The notes beneath the pieces were generated by a model. The model ran no database searches and was not told the origin of the DNA. It was given only the letters and a program-made list of their open reading frames with translations. Shown here one piece after another: positions 49,893-56,562 of a stretch of 64,000 nt of DNA. Numbering within the stretch: the stretch's first letter is position 1; every line of letters begins with the position of its first letter. Where the stretch lies: NCBI GenBank assembly GCA_017656335.1, contig JACDOA010000002.1, forward strand, positions 310,001 to 374,000, written 5' to 3'. The translations under genes and the position numbers were made by a program. The DNA is from Thermosipho sp. (in: thermotogales). GTDB lineage: Bacteria > Thermotogota > Thermotogae > Thermotogales > Fervidobacteriaceae.

Positions 49893-50441
49893 TTGTTTTG
49901 GGTTAGTCTTGTTTTTGTAATAGACCAAATTACTAAGTATATTGCAAGTGAAATTTGGCGTTTTAATCCTACCAAGTTATTTGGTTTTTTTTATTTGACT
50001 TATGCTACGAACACAGGGATTTCTTTTGGACTTTTTCCTGGTTCAAAAGAAATTGTGGTATATTTAACACTTATAATAACGCTTGGAATCTCAATGATAC
50101 CGCTTTTTAAAAAATTATCCTTTGCTGCAAACATGTTTTTGGGATTTATAGTAGGAGGTTCATTAGGAAATCTTGTTGATAGGATTAGATTCGGCTATGT
50201 TATTGATTTTATAACTATGCCATATTGGCCTACAATTTATAATTTGGCTGATTTTTTTATTTTAGTTGGTGCAATTGGAATAGCAGTTTTAATTCTTTGG
50301 AGGCGAGATGTTGGAAATACAAATAACTCCAAGGGAAATGGGTTGGAGACTAGACAAGTACGTTCAAGAGAAAGCGCCGAATTGGATTTCAAGGACTTTC
50401 ATTCAGAAAGCGATAAAGACGGGAAAAATCAAGGTAAATAA
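49893..50441 (+). CDS. lspA: Lipoprotein signal peptidase
   Basis: Cleaves the signal peptide of diacylglyceryl-prolipoproteins in the inner membrane. Four hydrophobic segments and the aspartyl-protease motifs are present: VIDQITKYIA (about 10), YATNTGISFGLFPG, GNLVDRIRFGYVIDFI and NLADFFILVG. TTG at 49893 is preferred because GTG at 49884 is part of the ribosome binding site GAGGTGAT. The last 40 or so residues are polar and outside the usual family length; they come from reading 134 bp into the next gene. Confidence 0.9.
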   Translation: MFWVSLVFVIDQITKYIASEIWRFNPTKLFGFFYLTYATNTGISFGLFPGSKEIVVYLTLIITLGISMIPLFKKLSFAANMFLGFIVGGSLGNLVDRIRFGYVIDFITMPYWPTIYNLADFFILVGAIGIAVLILWRRDVGNTNNSKGNGLETRQVRSRESAELDFKDFHSESDKDGKNQGK

Positions 50442-51237
50442 TGAAATAAAAAAACCAAGTTATAAATTAAAACTTGACGATATTGTTTATATAGATCTAC
50501 CTGAAAAACCTCAGACAGTTGAAATTTTACCTGAAAATATTCCTCTTAAAATTATTTATGAAGATAAAGATATAATAGTTGTTAACAAAGATCCTGGAGT
50601 TATTACGCATCCAACACCTTCTATAACATCCGGGACCCTTGTTAATGCCATTATGTATTATTGTAAGGATTTACAAGGTATTGGGGGTGAATTAAGACCA
50701 GGAATAGTCCATAGATTAGATAAAGATACAAGTGGAGTTATAGTCGTAGCTAAAAATGACAAGGCGCATCAAAGTCTTTCAAATCAGTTTAAAGAAAGAG
50801 TTACAGAAAAAGTATATGCAGCAATTGTCCATGGTATTATCAAAAAAGATTATGGAACAATTGAAGTATCACTTGCAAGAAATCCAGTTGTTAGAACAAA
50901 AATTGCCCCCTTAGATTGGGGAAAACACGCCTTAACATATTATAGAGTTCTAAGACGTTTTGATTTTGCAACTTTGGTTTTTGCTTATCCAAAAACAGGA
51001 AGAACTCACCAAATTAGAGTTCACATGAAATATATTGGCCATCCTTTATTGGGGGATGAATTATATGGGAAAGGTAGTAAAGATCAAATTTATGGTGCTA
51101 AAAGACAAATGCTACATGCTTTAAAGCTTTCTTTTTATCATCCCTCCACTCAAAAGAAAATGACTTTTGTTGCCCCACTCCCCGAAGATTTCAAAAAAGT
51201 TCTCAAAATTTTATCACAATTAGAAAAAAATAATTGA
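50308..51237 (+). CDS. RluD-like pseudouridine synthase
   Basis: 309 residues: S4 domain (MGWRLDKYVQEKAPNWISRT and on to about 65), catalytic aspartate in PGIVHRLDKDTSGVIVVAK (about 133), and GRTHQIRVHMKYIGHPLLGD (about 232). RluD enzymes modify helix 69 of 23S rRNA. GGAGGCGAG precedes the ATG. It lies 134 bp inside the long 3' end of lspA, an order (lspA then rluD-like) common in bacteria. Confidence 0.94.
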   Translation: MLEIQITPREMGWRLDKYVQEKAPNWISRTFIQKAIKTGKIKVNNEIKKPSYKLKLDDIVYIDLPEKPQTVEILPENIPLKIIYEDKDIIVVNKDPGVITHPTPSITSGTLVNAIMYYCKDLQGIGGELRPGIVHRLDKDTSGVIVVAKNDKAHQSLSNQFKERVTEKVYAAIVHGIIKKDYGTIEVSLARNPVVRTKIAPLDWGKHALTYYRVLRRFDFATLVFAYPKTGRTHQIRVHMKYIGHPLLGDELYGKGSKDQIYGAKRQMLHALKLSFYHPSTQKKMTFVAPLPEDFKKVLKILSQLEKNN

Positions 51238-51329
51238 ATTTTTATTAAAAATTAAAATATGCTATAATAATTTCAAAATTTGGAGGATTTTTCCAGTTAT
51301 GTCCTTTTTTGTTTATTAGGAGGGATAGG

Positions 51330-52649
51330 ATGAAAAAATCAACGATTTTTGAGGTTGTAAAAAAAGAGAACATAAGATTTATAAGACTTCAGTTTTCTGA
51401 TATCAATGGGCAATTAAAAAATGTAGAAATCCCCGTAAATGATTTAGAAAGAGCATTGGAAAAAGGAATAATGTTTGATGGTTCTTCAATTGAAGGATTT
51501 GTAAGAATTGATGAATCAGATATGTATTTAAAGCCTGATGTTTCTACTTTTGCAATATTACCTTGGACGTTAGAAGGCAAAAAAAGTGCCCGTTTTATAT
51601 GTGATATTTTTAAAGCTAATGGAGAGCCTTTTGAAGGTGATCCAAGGTATAGACTAAAATTAGTTATGGACAAAGCAAAAAGTATGGGCTATGTTCCTCA
51701 TGCGGGTCCTGAAGTTGAATTTTTCCTTATTCCTAGAAGAAATGGAAAACCGGTTTTTGAGTTTTTGGATGAAGGTGGATATTTTGACTTATTACCAGTT
51801 GATGTGGCTGAAAACTTGAGAAGTGAAGTGGCAGTAATGCTTGAAGAAATGGGTATTGATGTTGAAGCAACTCATCATGAAGTTGCACCATCTCAGCATG
51901 AAGTTGATTTTAGATATAGTAATGCTTTATCTTCAGCTGATGCAGTTCAGACAGTTAAGCTGGTCATAAAAACACTTGCGGTGAAGAATGAACTACATGC
52001 AACGTTTATGCCAAAACCATTTTATGGAGTAAATGGAAGTGGTATGCATGTTCATCTTAGCCTATTTTCTGAAGATTTAAAGAAAAATGTTTTTTATGAT
52101 GAATCTACTGGAGATATTTCTAACGAAATGAGATATTTCATTGGTGGAATTATAAAGCATGCTAAATCAATTACAGCTATAACGAATCCAACAGTTAATA
52201 GTTATAAAAGATTAGTTCCAGGTTATGAAGCACCAGTGAATATTGCATGGTCATTAGGTAATAGATCGGCTTTAATAAGAGTTCCAAATGCCAGAGGTAT
52301 GGCAACAAGGCTTGAATATAGATCTCCAGATCCTTCATGTAATCCATATTTGGCTTTTTCGGTTTTGATAGCTGCAGGCCTTGAAGGCATAGAAAATAAA
52401 ATTACGCCTCCCGAACCCGTAGATAAAAATGTTTATAGATTGAATAAAAAGGAAAGGGAATTTTTTGATATAAAAACGTTACCAAAGTCTTTGGAAAGAG
52501 CCATTTATGAAGCTGAAAACGATCCATTAATAAAAGATGTGTTGGGAGAACATGTTTTTAACAAATTTATTAAAATGAAACAAAAAGAATTTGAGGAATT
52601 TTCAATATATGTCACTGATTGGGAAAGAGCAAAATATGAAAATTTATAA
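51330..52649 (+). CDS. glnA: Glutamine synthetase, type I
   Basis: 439 residues: glutamate + ammonia + ATP to glutamine. Motifs: FDGSSIEGFVRIDESDMYLK near the N-terminus, HAGPEVEFFLIP, VAPSQHEVDFRY, GMHVHLSL and NSYKRLVPGYEAPVNIAWS. The C-terminal region near VYRLNKKERE looks like the GSI-alpha type rather than the adenylylated enteric type. ATG at 51330 follows GGAGGG. Upstream is TATAAT at 51263-51268 without a clear -35, and a leader with a short open frame (MSFFVY, 51300-51320). Confidence 0.97.
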   Translation: MKKSTIFEVVKKENIRFIRLQFSDINGQLKNVEIPVNDLERALEKGIMFDGSSIEGFVRIDESDMYLKPDVSTFAILPWTLEGKKSARFICDIFKANGEPFEGDPRYRLKLVMDKAKSMGYVPHAGPEVEFFLIPRRNGKPVFEFLDEGGYFDLLPVDVAENLRSEVAVMLEEMGIDVEATHHEVAPSQHEVDFRYSNALSSADAVQTVKLVIKTLAVKNELHATFMPKPFYGVNGSGMHVHLSLFSEDLKKNVFYDESTGDISNEMRYFIGGIIKHAKSITAITNPTVNSYKRLVPGYEAPVNIAWSLGNRSALIRVPNARGMATRLEYRSPDPSCNPYLAFSVLIAAGLEGIENKITPPEPVDKNVYRLNKKEREFFDIKTLPKSLERAIYEAENDPLIKDVLGEHVFNKFIKMKQKEFEEFSIYVTDWERAKYENL

Positions 52650-52743
52650 AGAATTTAGGTTATCATTTTCTTGTTTGTATTAATTTTTTATATTTAAAAT
52701 GTGGTATAATCAGTATGGGAAAGATACGATTAGAGGTATTTAT

Positions 52744-53475
52744 ATGAAAACTATAATTATATCAGCCTTGATTTTTTTGATAATTTTAGCAGGGGTAGCT
52801 TTATTTTTCGTGTATATGTTTTTTACAAAAAAACCAGAGAGTAGTGTAAACAATTATTTAAAATCCTCTGATGAGGTTTTAGTAAGTTATGATAAAACAG
52901 GGAATATAATTTTTTTACCAAAAGAGGCAAAAAATATAGCGATTCTTTTTTATCCAGAAAACTTAGTTGAAGCAGAAGCTTATGCACCGCTTTGTTTTAA
53001 ATTAGCCAATGAAGGATATGGTGTTGTTTTAATAAAACCTTTTTTAAATATTTCTTTTTTTTCAAATATCAATGCATTTAAAAGATTAAAAAGTGAAAAA
53101 GGAGTAATTCATTGGGTAGTTATAGGTCATGGTTCAGGTGGAAGAGTAAGTTCTTTTCTTGCAAGAAAATTTCCTCAAAAAATAAAAGGCATTGTTTTTT
53201 TAGCCTCGTATCCAATCTTTGATATTTCAAATTATGATATTAAATCTTTGGTAATTTATGCTGAATTTGATACAATTGTGAATTATGAGCAAATAATGAA
53301 ACACTTTGATGAATTTCCCAAAGACTGTGAATTTTTCAAAATTGCTGGTGGTAATCACTCGCAATTTGGTTATTTTGGAGAGATATTTGGTGACGGGGAA
53401 TCTTTGATTACAAAGGAAAAACAACAAGAGATTCTAATTGAAAAGATAAAAGAATTTTTAGATTCGATTCAATAA
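52744..53475 (+). CDS. Membrane-anchored alpha/beta hydrolase
   Basis: 243 residues with a single N-terminal membrane helix (about 4-27), then an alpha/beta-hydrolase fold. The nucleophile elbow is VVIGHGSGGRVSSF (about 125), an acid is likely in YAEFDTIVNYEQ, and the histidine is in AGGNHSQFGYFG. Substrate unknown; the closest type I can name is the dienelactone-hydrolase-like group. ATG at 52744 has GAGGTA upstream. A terminator follows at 53538. TATAAT at 52705-52710 is a probable -10. Confidence 0.82.
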   Translation: MKTIIISALIFLIILAGVALFFVYMFFTKKPESSVNNYLKSSDEVLVSYDKTGNIIFLPKEAKNIAILFYPENLVEAEAYAPLCFKLANEGYGVVLIKPFLNISFFSNINAFKRLKSEKGVIHWVVIGHGSGGRVSSFLARKFPQKIKGIVFLASYPIFDISNYDIKSLVIYAEFDTIVNYEQIMKHFDEFPKDCEFFKIAGGNHSQFGYFGEIFGDGESLITKEKQQEILIEKIKEFLDSIQ

Positions 53476-53537
53476 TATCTAAAGTATATTACTCTACTTA
53501 TAACTTTCCCCAAATTTAAGAAGCGATAATAAAAAAA

Positions 53538-53566
53538 TAAACCTTAAAGGTTTGTTTTTTTGTTTT
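53538..53566 (+). terminator. Terminator after the hydrolase gene
   Basis: AAACCT, loop TAA, AGGTTT, then GTTTTTTTGTTTTT. A short stem but a long T-tract, 63 bp after the stop. It isolates the peptide locus that follows. Confidence 0.72.
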
Positions 53567-53579
53567 TAAGAAAAATTAT

Positions 53580-53597
53580 AACTGGAAAGTTCCAGTT
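53580..53597 (+). promoter_or_regulatory. Perfect palindrome, likely operator
   Basis: AACTGGAA, spacer AG, TTCCAGTT: two perfect 8-bp arms. It ends 5 bp before the -35 box of the peptide promoter, where a dimeric activator or a repressor would bind. No known site is recognised. Confidence 0.65.
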
Positions 53598-53602
53598 GAA
53601 TA

Positions 53603-53631
53603 TTGACCTTTTTTTGAATATAATTTAAAAT
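53603..53631 (+). promoter_or_regulatory. Promoter of the tandem peptide genes
   Basis: TTGACC (53603-53608), 17-bp spacer, TAAAAT (53626-53631). The untranslated leader of about 70 nt contains ACAATA-ATTAA-TATTGT and ends in GGAGGGG before the first peptide gene. Confidence 0.7.
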
Positions 53632-53707
53632 TAAAACGTAAACAATAATTAATATTGTGATAATAATAGGTTTCATTTCTAAACAAATACAAAAAGGAGG
53701 GGAAATT

Positions 53708-53815
53708 ATGAAGAAATTATTGAGAAGGATATTCGTATTTGCATTGATAGCACTTCCATTTGTTATTTCAACAGTAGGGAATATAACACTTTGGCCAGGA
53801 AAATCAGGAAAATAA
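53708..53815 (+). CDS. Small signal-like peptide, copy 1
   Basis: 35 residues behind GGAGGGG at a normal spacing. The N-terminus is MKKLLRRIF (four basic residues), then an unbroken hydrophobic core to about residue 20, then a polar C-terminus STVGNITLWPGKSGK. There is no family I recognise. The layout fits either a secreted peptide precursor (signal plus a mature peptide such as ITLWPGK) or a small membrane toxin or protein. Copy 2 is identical except for one residue. Selection at the protein level is suggested by the almost entirely silent differences. Confidence 0.72.
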   Translation: MKKLLRRIFVFALIALPFVISTVGNITLWPGKSGK

Positions 53816-53862
53816 TTTTGAAATTTTTGAATAATTAAAAAATACAAAAAGGAGGGGAAACC

Positions 53863-53970
53863 ATGAAGAAATTATTGAGAAGGATATTTGTATTTGCATT
53901 GATAGTACTTCCATTTGTTATTTCAACAGTAGGGAATATAACACTTTGGCCAGGAAAATCAGGAAAGTAA
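53863..53970 (+). CDS. Small signal-like peptide, copy 2
   Basis: Same 35-residue design as copy 1, with valine for alanine at residue 15 and an identical C-terminal 20 residues. Ribosome binding site GGAGGGG is repeated exactly. It is the copy next to the HD-GYP gene, whose own candidate promoter begins right after the stop. Confidence 0.72.
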   Translation: MKKLLRRIFVFALIVLPFVISTVGNITLWPGKSGK

Positions 53971-53999
53971 TTTTGAAATAATCGTTTTTGTGGTAAAAT
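53971..53999 (+). promoter_or_regulatory. Candidate promoter of the HD-GYP gene
   Basis: TAAAAT at 53994-53999 with TTTTGA 17 bp upstream (53971-53976), or TTGAAA at 15 bp. It lies between peptide copy 2 and the HD-GYP start. Readthrough from the peptide promoter is equally possible because no terminator is seen. Confidence 0.45.
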
Positions 54000-54038
54000 A
54001 GTTCTAGTAAAGAAAATAATAATGTGTGGTGGTTTTTG

Positions 54039-55343
54039 TTGCAGTTAGCTAAATTTAAATCTATATTCAAAAGATCTTTTGTAGAATTTTATACATTAAT
54101 GATTTGGACCATTTATATGGTCCTTATTTTTATAGAATGGAATAAGGGAAATATTGATTTAAAAAATGCCAGTTTTTGGGTTTTAACTTTGTTTTTTATT
54201 TTATTTGAATCGATGGCCGTGAGTTTTCAATCGTTCATTTTAAGAAAATTTGGAGAAGATAAAACGACGGAAATGCTTGTTAGTACAGGTGTTATAATTA
54301 GTGTTTTATCTGCTGCAATTTTACCCCCTTCTTTAGCAGTTCTTTTACCTTTATTTGGATATTTGTTTTTAAGAATAAAAATACTATTTAGTAAAAACTA
54401 TTACTATTTTTTATTTAATGTTGCTTCTTTAGGTATAATAACTTATTTTACCTCAAATTTTCTTCATCTGTTTTTTAATAAATTTGGTAATAGTTTGCTT
54501 GCGAGTACTATTTTTATAACAGCAGGTTCGATGATTTATTTTCTATTAAACCTTGGTCTTACTATTACTTTTTTATTTGCATTTTATGAGAAGATTTCAA
54601 AAGAAATTGTGGATTTTGTAATTGGAGAAGGAAGATTTTTTAACACTTTTTCCACTGCCGTTAATACTTTAATTGTTTATGTTTTATATACTTATATAGG
54701 TCTTTTTGCAATACCACTTTCTCTATTTACTTTTTTAACAATTCAACTTAGTAATTATTATTCAACAAAATACAGGAATGCAAAAATAGAACTTTTAACA
54801 GCATTAAGTAAAAGTATAGAAGAAAAGGACCCTTATACAGCAGGACACGGGGAAAAAGTATCGGAATTTGCAGTTAAAATTGGCGAGAAATTTGGTCTTC
54901 CAAAAAAAGATATTGATTTATTAAAAACGGCAGGTGTACTTCACGATATTGGCAAAATAGGAATTCCTGATTTTATTCTTTTAAAGAAAGGTAAATTAAC
55001 AGATGATGAGTATCTTATTATGAAGGAACATCCAAAAAAAGGATATGAAATATTAAAGCAAGTAAATGAATTTGAAGATACAGTAGCAAAATGGGTTTTG
55101 CACCACCATGAACGATGGGATGGAAGTGGTTATCCAGAAGGATTGAGTGGTGAGGAAATTCCTATTCAGGCAAGAATACTGACATTAGCGGATGTGTATC
55201 ATGCTTTGATAAGTGATAGGCCTTACAGATCAGCTTTATCTAAAGAAGAAGCAATTAAAATTATTCAGGAAGAATCCGGTAAGTTGTTTGATCCACAATT
55301 GGTTGAAATTATATTAAATCTTATAAGAGAGGGGAAAGTATGA
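54039..55343 (+). CDS. Membrane HD-GYP domain protein, likely c-di-GMP phosphodiesterase
   Basis: About 434 residues. Six to seven hydrophobic helices fill the first 240, followed by an HD-GYP domain. All key parts are present: AGHGEKVSEFAVKIG, AGVLHDIGKIGIPDFILLKK, MKEHPKKGYEIL, LHHHERWDGSGYPEGLSGEE and ILTLADVYHALISDRPYR. Such domains hydrolyse cyclic di-GMP to GMP or pGpG. The membrane part could sense a ligand; the neighbouring peptides are candidates (inference). The start is unsure: GTG at 54024 has no ribosome binding site, TTG at 54039 is 6 bp after GGTGG. The stop overlaps the DUF5317 gene by 4 bp. Confidence 0.85.
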   Translation: MQLAKFKSIFKRSFVEFYTLMIWTIYMVLIFIEWNKGNIDLKNASFWVLTLFFILFESMAVSFQSFILRKFGEDKTTEMLVSTGVIISVLSAAILPPSLAVLLPLFGYLFLRIKILFSKNYYYFLFNVASLGIITYFTSNFLHLFFNKFGNSLLASTIFITAGSMIYFLLNLGLTITFLFAFYEKISKEIVDFVIGEGRFFNTFSTAVNTLIVYVLYTYIGLFAIPLSLFTFLTIQLSNYYSTKYRNAKIELLTALSKSIEEKDPYTAGHGEKVSEFAVKIGEKFGLPKKDIDLLKTAGVLHDIGKIGIPDFILLKKGKLTDDEYLIMKEHPKKGYEILKQVNEFEDTVAKWVLHHHERWDGSGYPEGLSGEEIPIQARILTLADVYHALISDRPYRSALSKEEAIKIIQEESGKLFDPQLVEIILNLIREGKV

Positions 55344-55819
55344 TAGTATATGTTTTTGCTGTTGCGTTTGTGATTTCTATACTTACTAAAAGAATTAGAC
55401 ATGTAATTGAAAGAAATTATAAATTTTTTTATCTTTTCCCAATTCCTTTTATTCTGCAAATGATTACACCCTATAGAGAAATTTGGATGCCTCTTTCATT
55501 TGCGATGCTCGTAACTCTTCTTATCTTAAATAAGCATGTACCAGGGTTTAATTTGATTACGATTGGTACAATTTTAAATTCTTTTGTTATGATGATACAC
55601 AATTGGAAAATGCCTGTTTTAAAATCTTTGGCCGAAAAATTTGAGCTTCCAATTGGAATAAGACATGTCCTTGTAGATCATTTTAATATTAAACTTTTGC
55701 TAGGAGATTGGATTCCTGTTGTTCTTCCATGGAAAGAAGCATATATAATTAGTATTGGAGATATTTTTGTTTATATTGGAGTATTTTTGTTTCTTTTGAA
55801 GGTAGAAAAGCAAAGATAA
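55340..55819 (+). CDS. DUF5317-family membrane protein
   Basis: 159 residues with about four hydrophobic segments. The pattern GFNLITIGTILNSFVMMIHN, then KMPVL, HVLVDHFNIKLLLGDWIPV and ISIGDIFVYIGVFLF fits the DUF5317 family as I know it. No function is established. It overlaps the HD-GYP gene by 4 bp, so the two are co-translated and may act as a unit. Confidence 0.75.
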   Translation: MIVYVFAVAFVISILTKRIRHVIERNYKFFYLFPIPFILQMITPYREIWMPLSFAMLVTLLILNKHVPGFNLITIGTILNSFVMMIHNWKMPVLKSLAEKFELPIGIRHVLVDHFNIKLLLGDWIPVVLPWKEAYIISIGDIFVYIGVFLFLLKVEKQR

Positions 55820-55842
55820 TAGAAAAAAGCAAATTTCAGAAT

Positions 55843-55872
55843 AAAAGGGGGCTTTGCCCCTTTTATTTTGTT
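55843..55872 (+). terminator. Terminator after the DUF5317 gene
   Basis: AAAAGGGGGC, loop TTT, GCCCCTTTT, then ATTTTG. It closes the peptide/HD-GYP/DUF5317 block 24 bp after the last stop. Confidence 0.82.
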
Positions 55873-55910
55873 AATCTTTTTATGTTAAAATTATTTAAGG
55901 AGGATATAAA

Positions 55911-56561
55911 ATGAAAATATTTGCGATTGATTCATCTACAGAAAAAATTGTTATGGTTTATAAAGATGATGAAAAAACTATAACCCTTTCCTATAAGGGA
56001 AAAGATAAGCATGGAAGAAATATTGGGGTTTTATCAAAAAAATTAAAAGATTTTAATATAAATTTTAATGAAGTAGATGTATTTGGAGTAGGAATAGGCC
56101 CTGGTAGTATAACAGGTTTGAGAGTTGGAATTTCATTTGTTCTAGGATTGGGGATTGATAAAAGAAAAGTTGCAATTCCATCGACTAAAATAATTGCAGC
56201 AAACATGGCTTTTTCTGGTAAAAACATTGTGGTAGCAAGAAAAGCAAGACAGGGTTATTTATATGGCGCTGTATATGATGAAAATCTAAATACATTGATT
56301 AACCCATTTATAGAGACAATAGAGAATTTCAAAAGGATTGTTTCAAAATTTTCAAATTGTATAATTATTGGTGATGGGGCTGATTTTTTTGAAGAAAGGG
56401 GATTTTTAGACACTATTTTTAATTATCCTTCACCAGAAAGGTTACTATTTGTTTTGCAAAAAGAAATTCAAAATGGGAATTTTACAGAAAAAATTCAACC
56501 GTTATATCTTCAAAAATCCATAGCGGAAATAAACTTTGAGAAAAGAAGAAGAGGTGAATAA
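55911..56561 (+). CDS. tsaB: tRNA threonylcarbamoyladenosine protein TsaB
   Basis: 216 residues of the ASKHA fold: IFAIDSSTEKIVMVYKD at the N-terminus and GVGIGPGSITGLRVGISFV near 63. TsaB is the scaffold that, with TsaD and TsaE, makes t6A37 in ANN-decoding tRNAs; those partners are not in the window. AAGGAGGA precedes the ATG. mutS starts immediately after. Confidence 0.9.
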   Translation: MKIFAIDSSTEKIVMVYKDDEKTITLSYKGKDKHGRNIGVLSKKLKDFNINFNEVDVFGVGIGPGSITGLRVGISFVLGLGIDKRKVAIPSTKIIAANMAFSGKNIVVARKARQGYLYGAVYDENLNTLINPFIETIENFKRIVSKFSNCIIIGDGADFFEERGFLDTIFNYPSPERLLFVLQKEIQNGNFTEKIQPLYLQKSIAEINFEKRRRGE

Positions 56562-56562
56562 A

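Larger units (their letters stand above)
53685..53979 (+). repeat. Tandem duplication, two 140-bp units
   Basis: Units at 53685-53824 and 53840-53979 are offset by exactly 155 bp and differ at 5 of 140 positions. Each includes AAATACAAAAAGGAGGGG, a 36-codon frame and the TAATTTTGAAA tail. Two of the three changes inside the reading frame are silent. Confidence 0.95.

Noticed and set aside
50308-50441. Frameshift or sequencing error at the lspA end
   Set aside because: The RluD-like gene begins with a good ribosome binding site and both proteins are complete, so no frameshift is needed; the long overlap is reported as a finding instead.
53685-53979. Two-unit direct repeat considered as a CRISPR seed or mobile repeat
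   Set aside because: Units are 140 bp with 15-bp spacing and each contains an intact frame with a ribosome binding site, which fits gene duplication.
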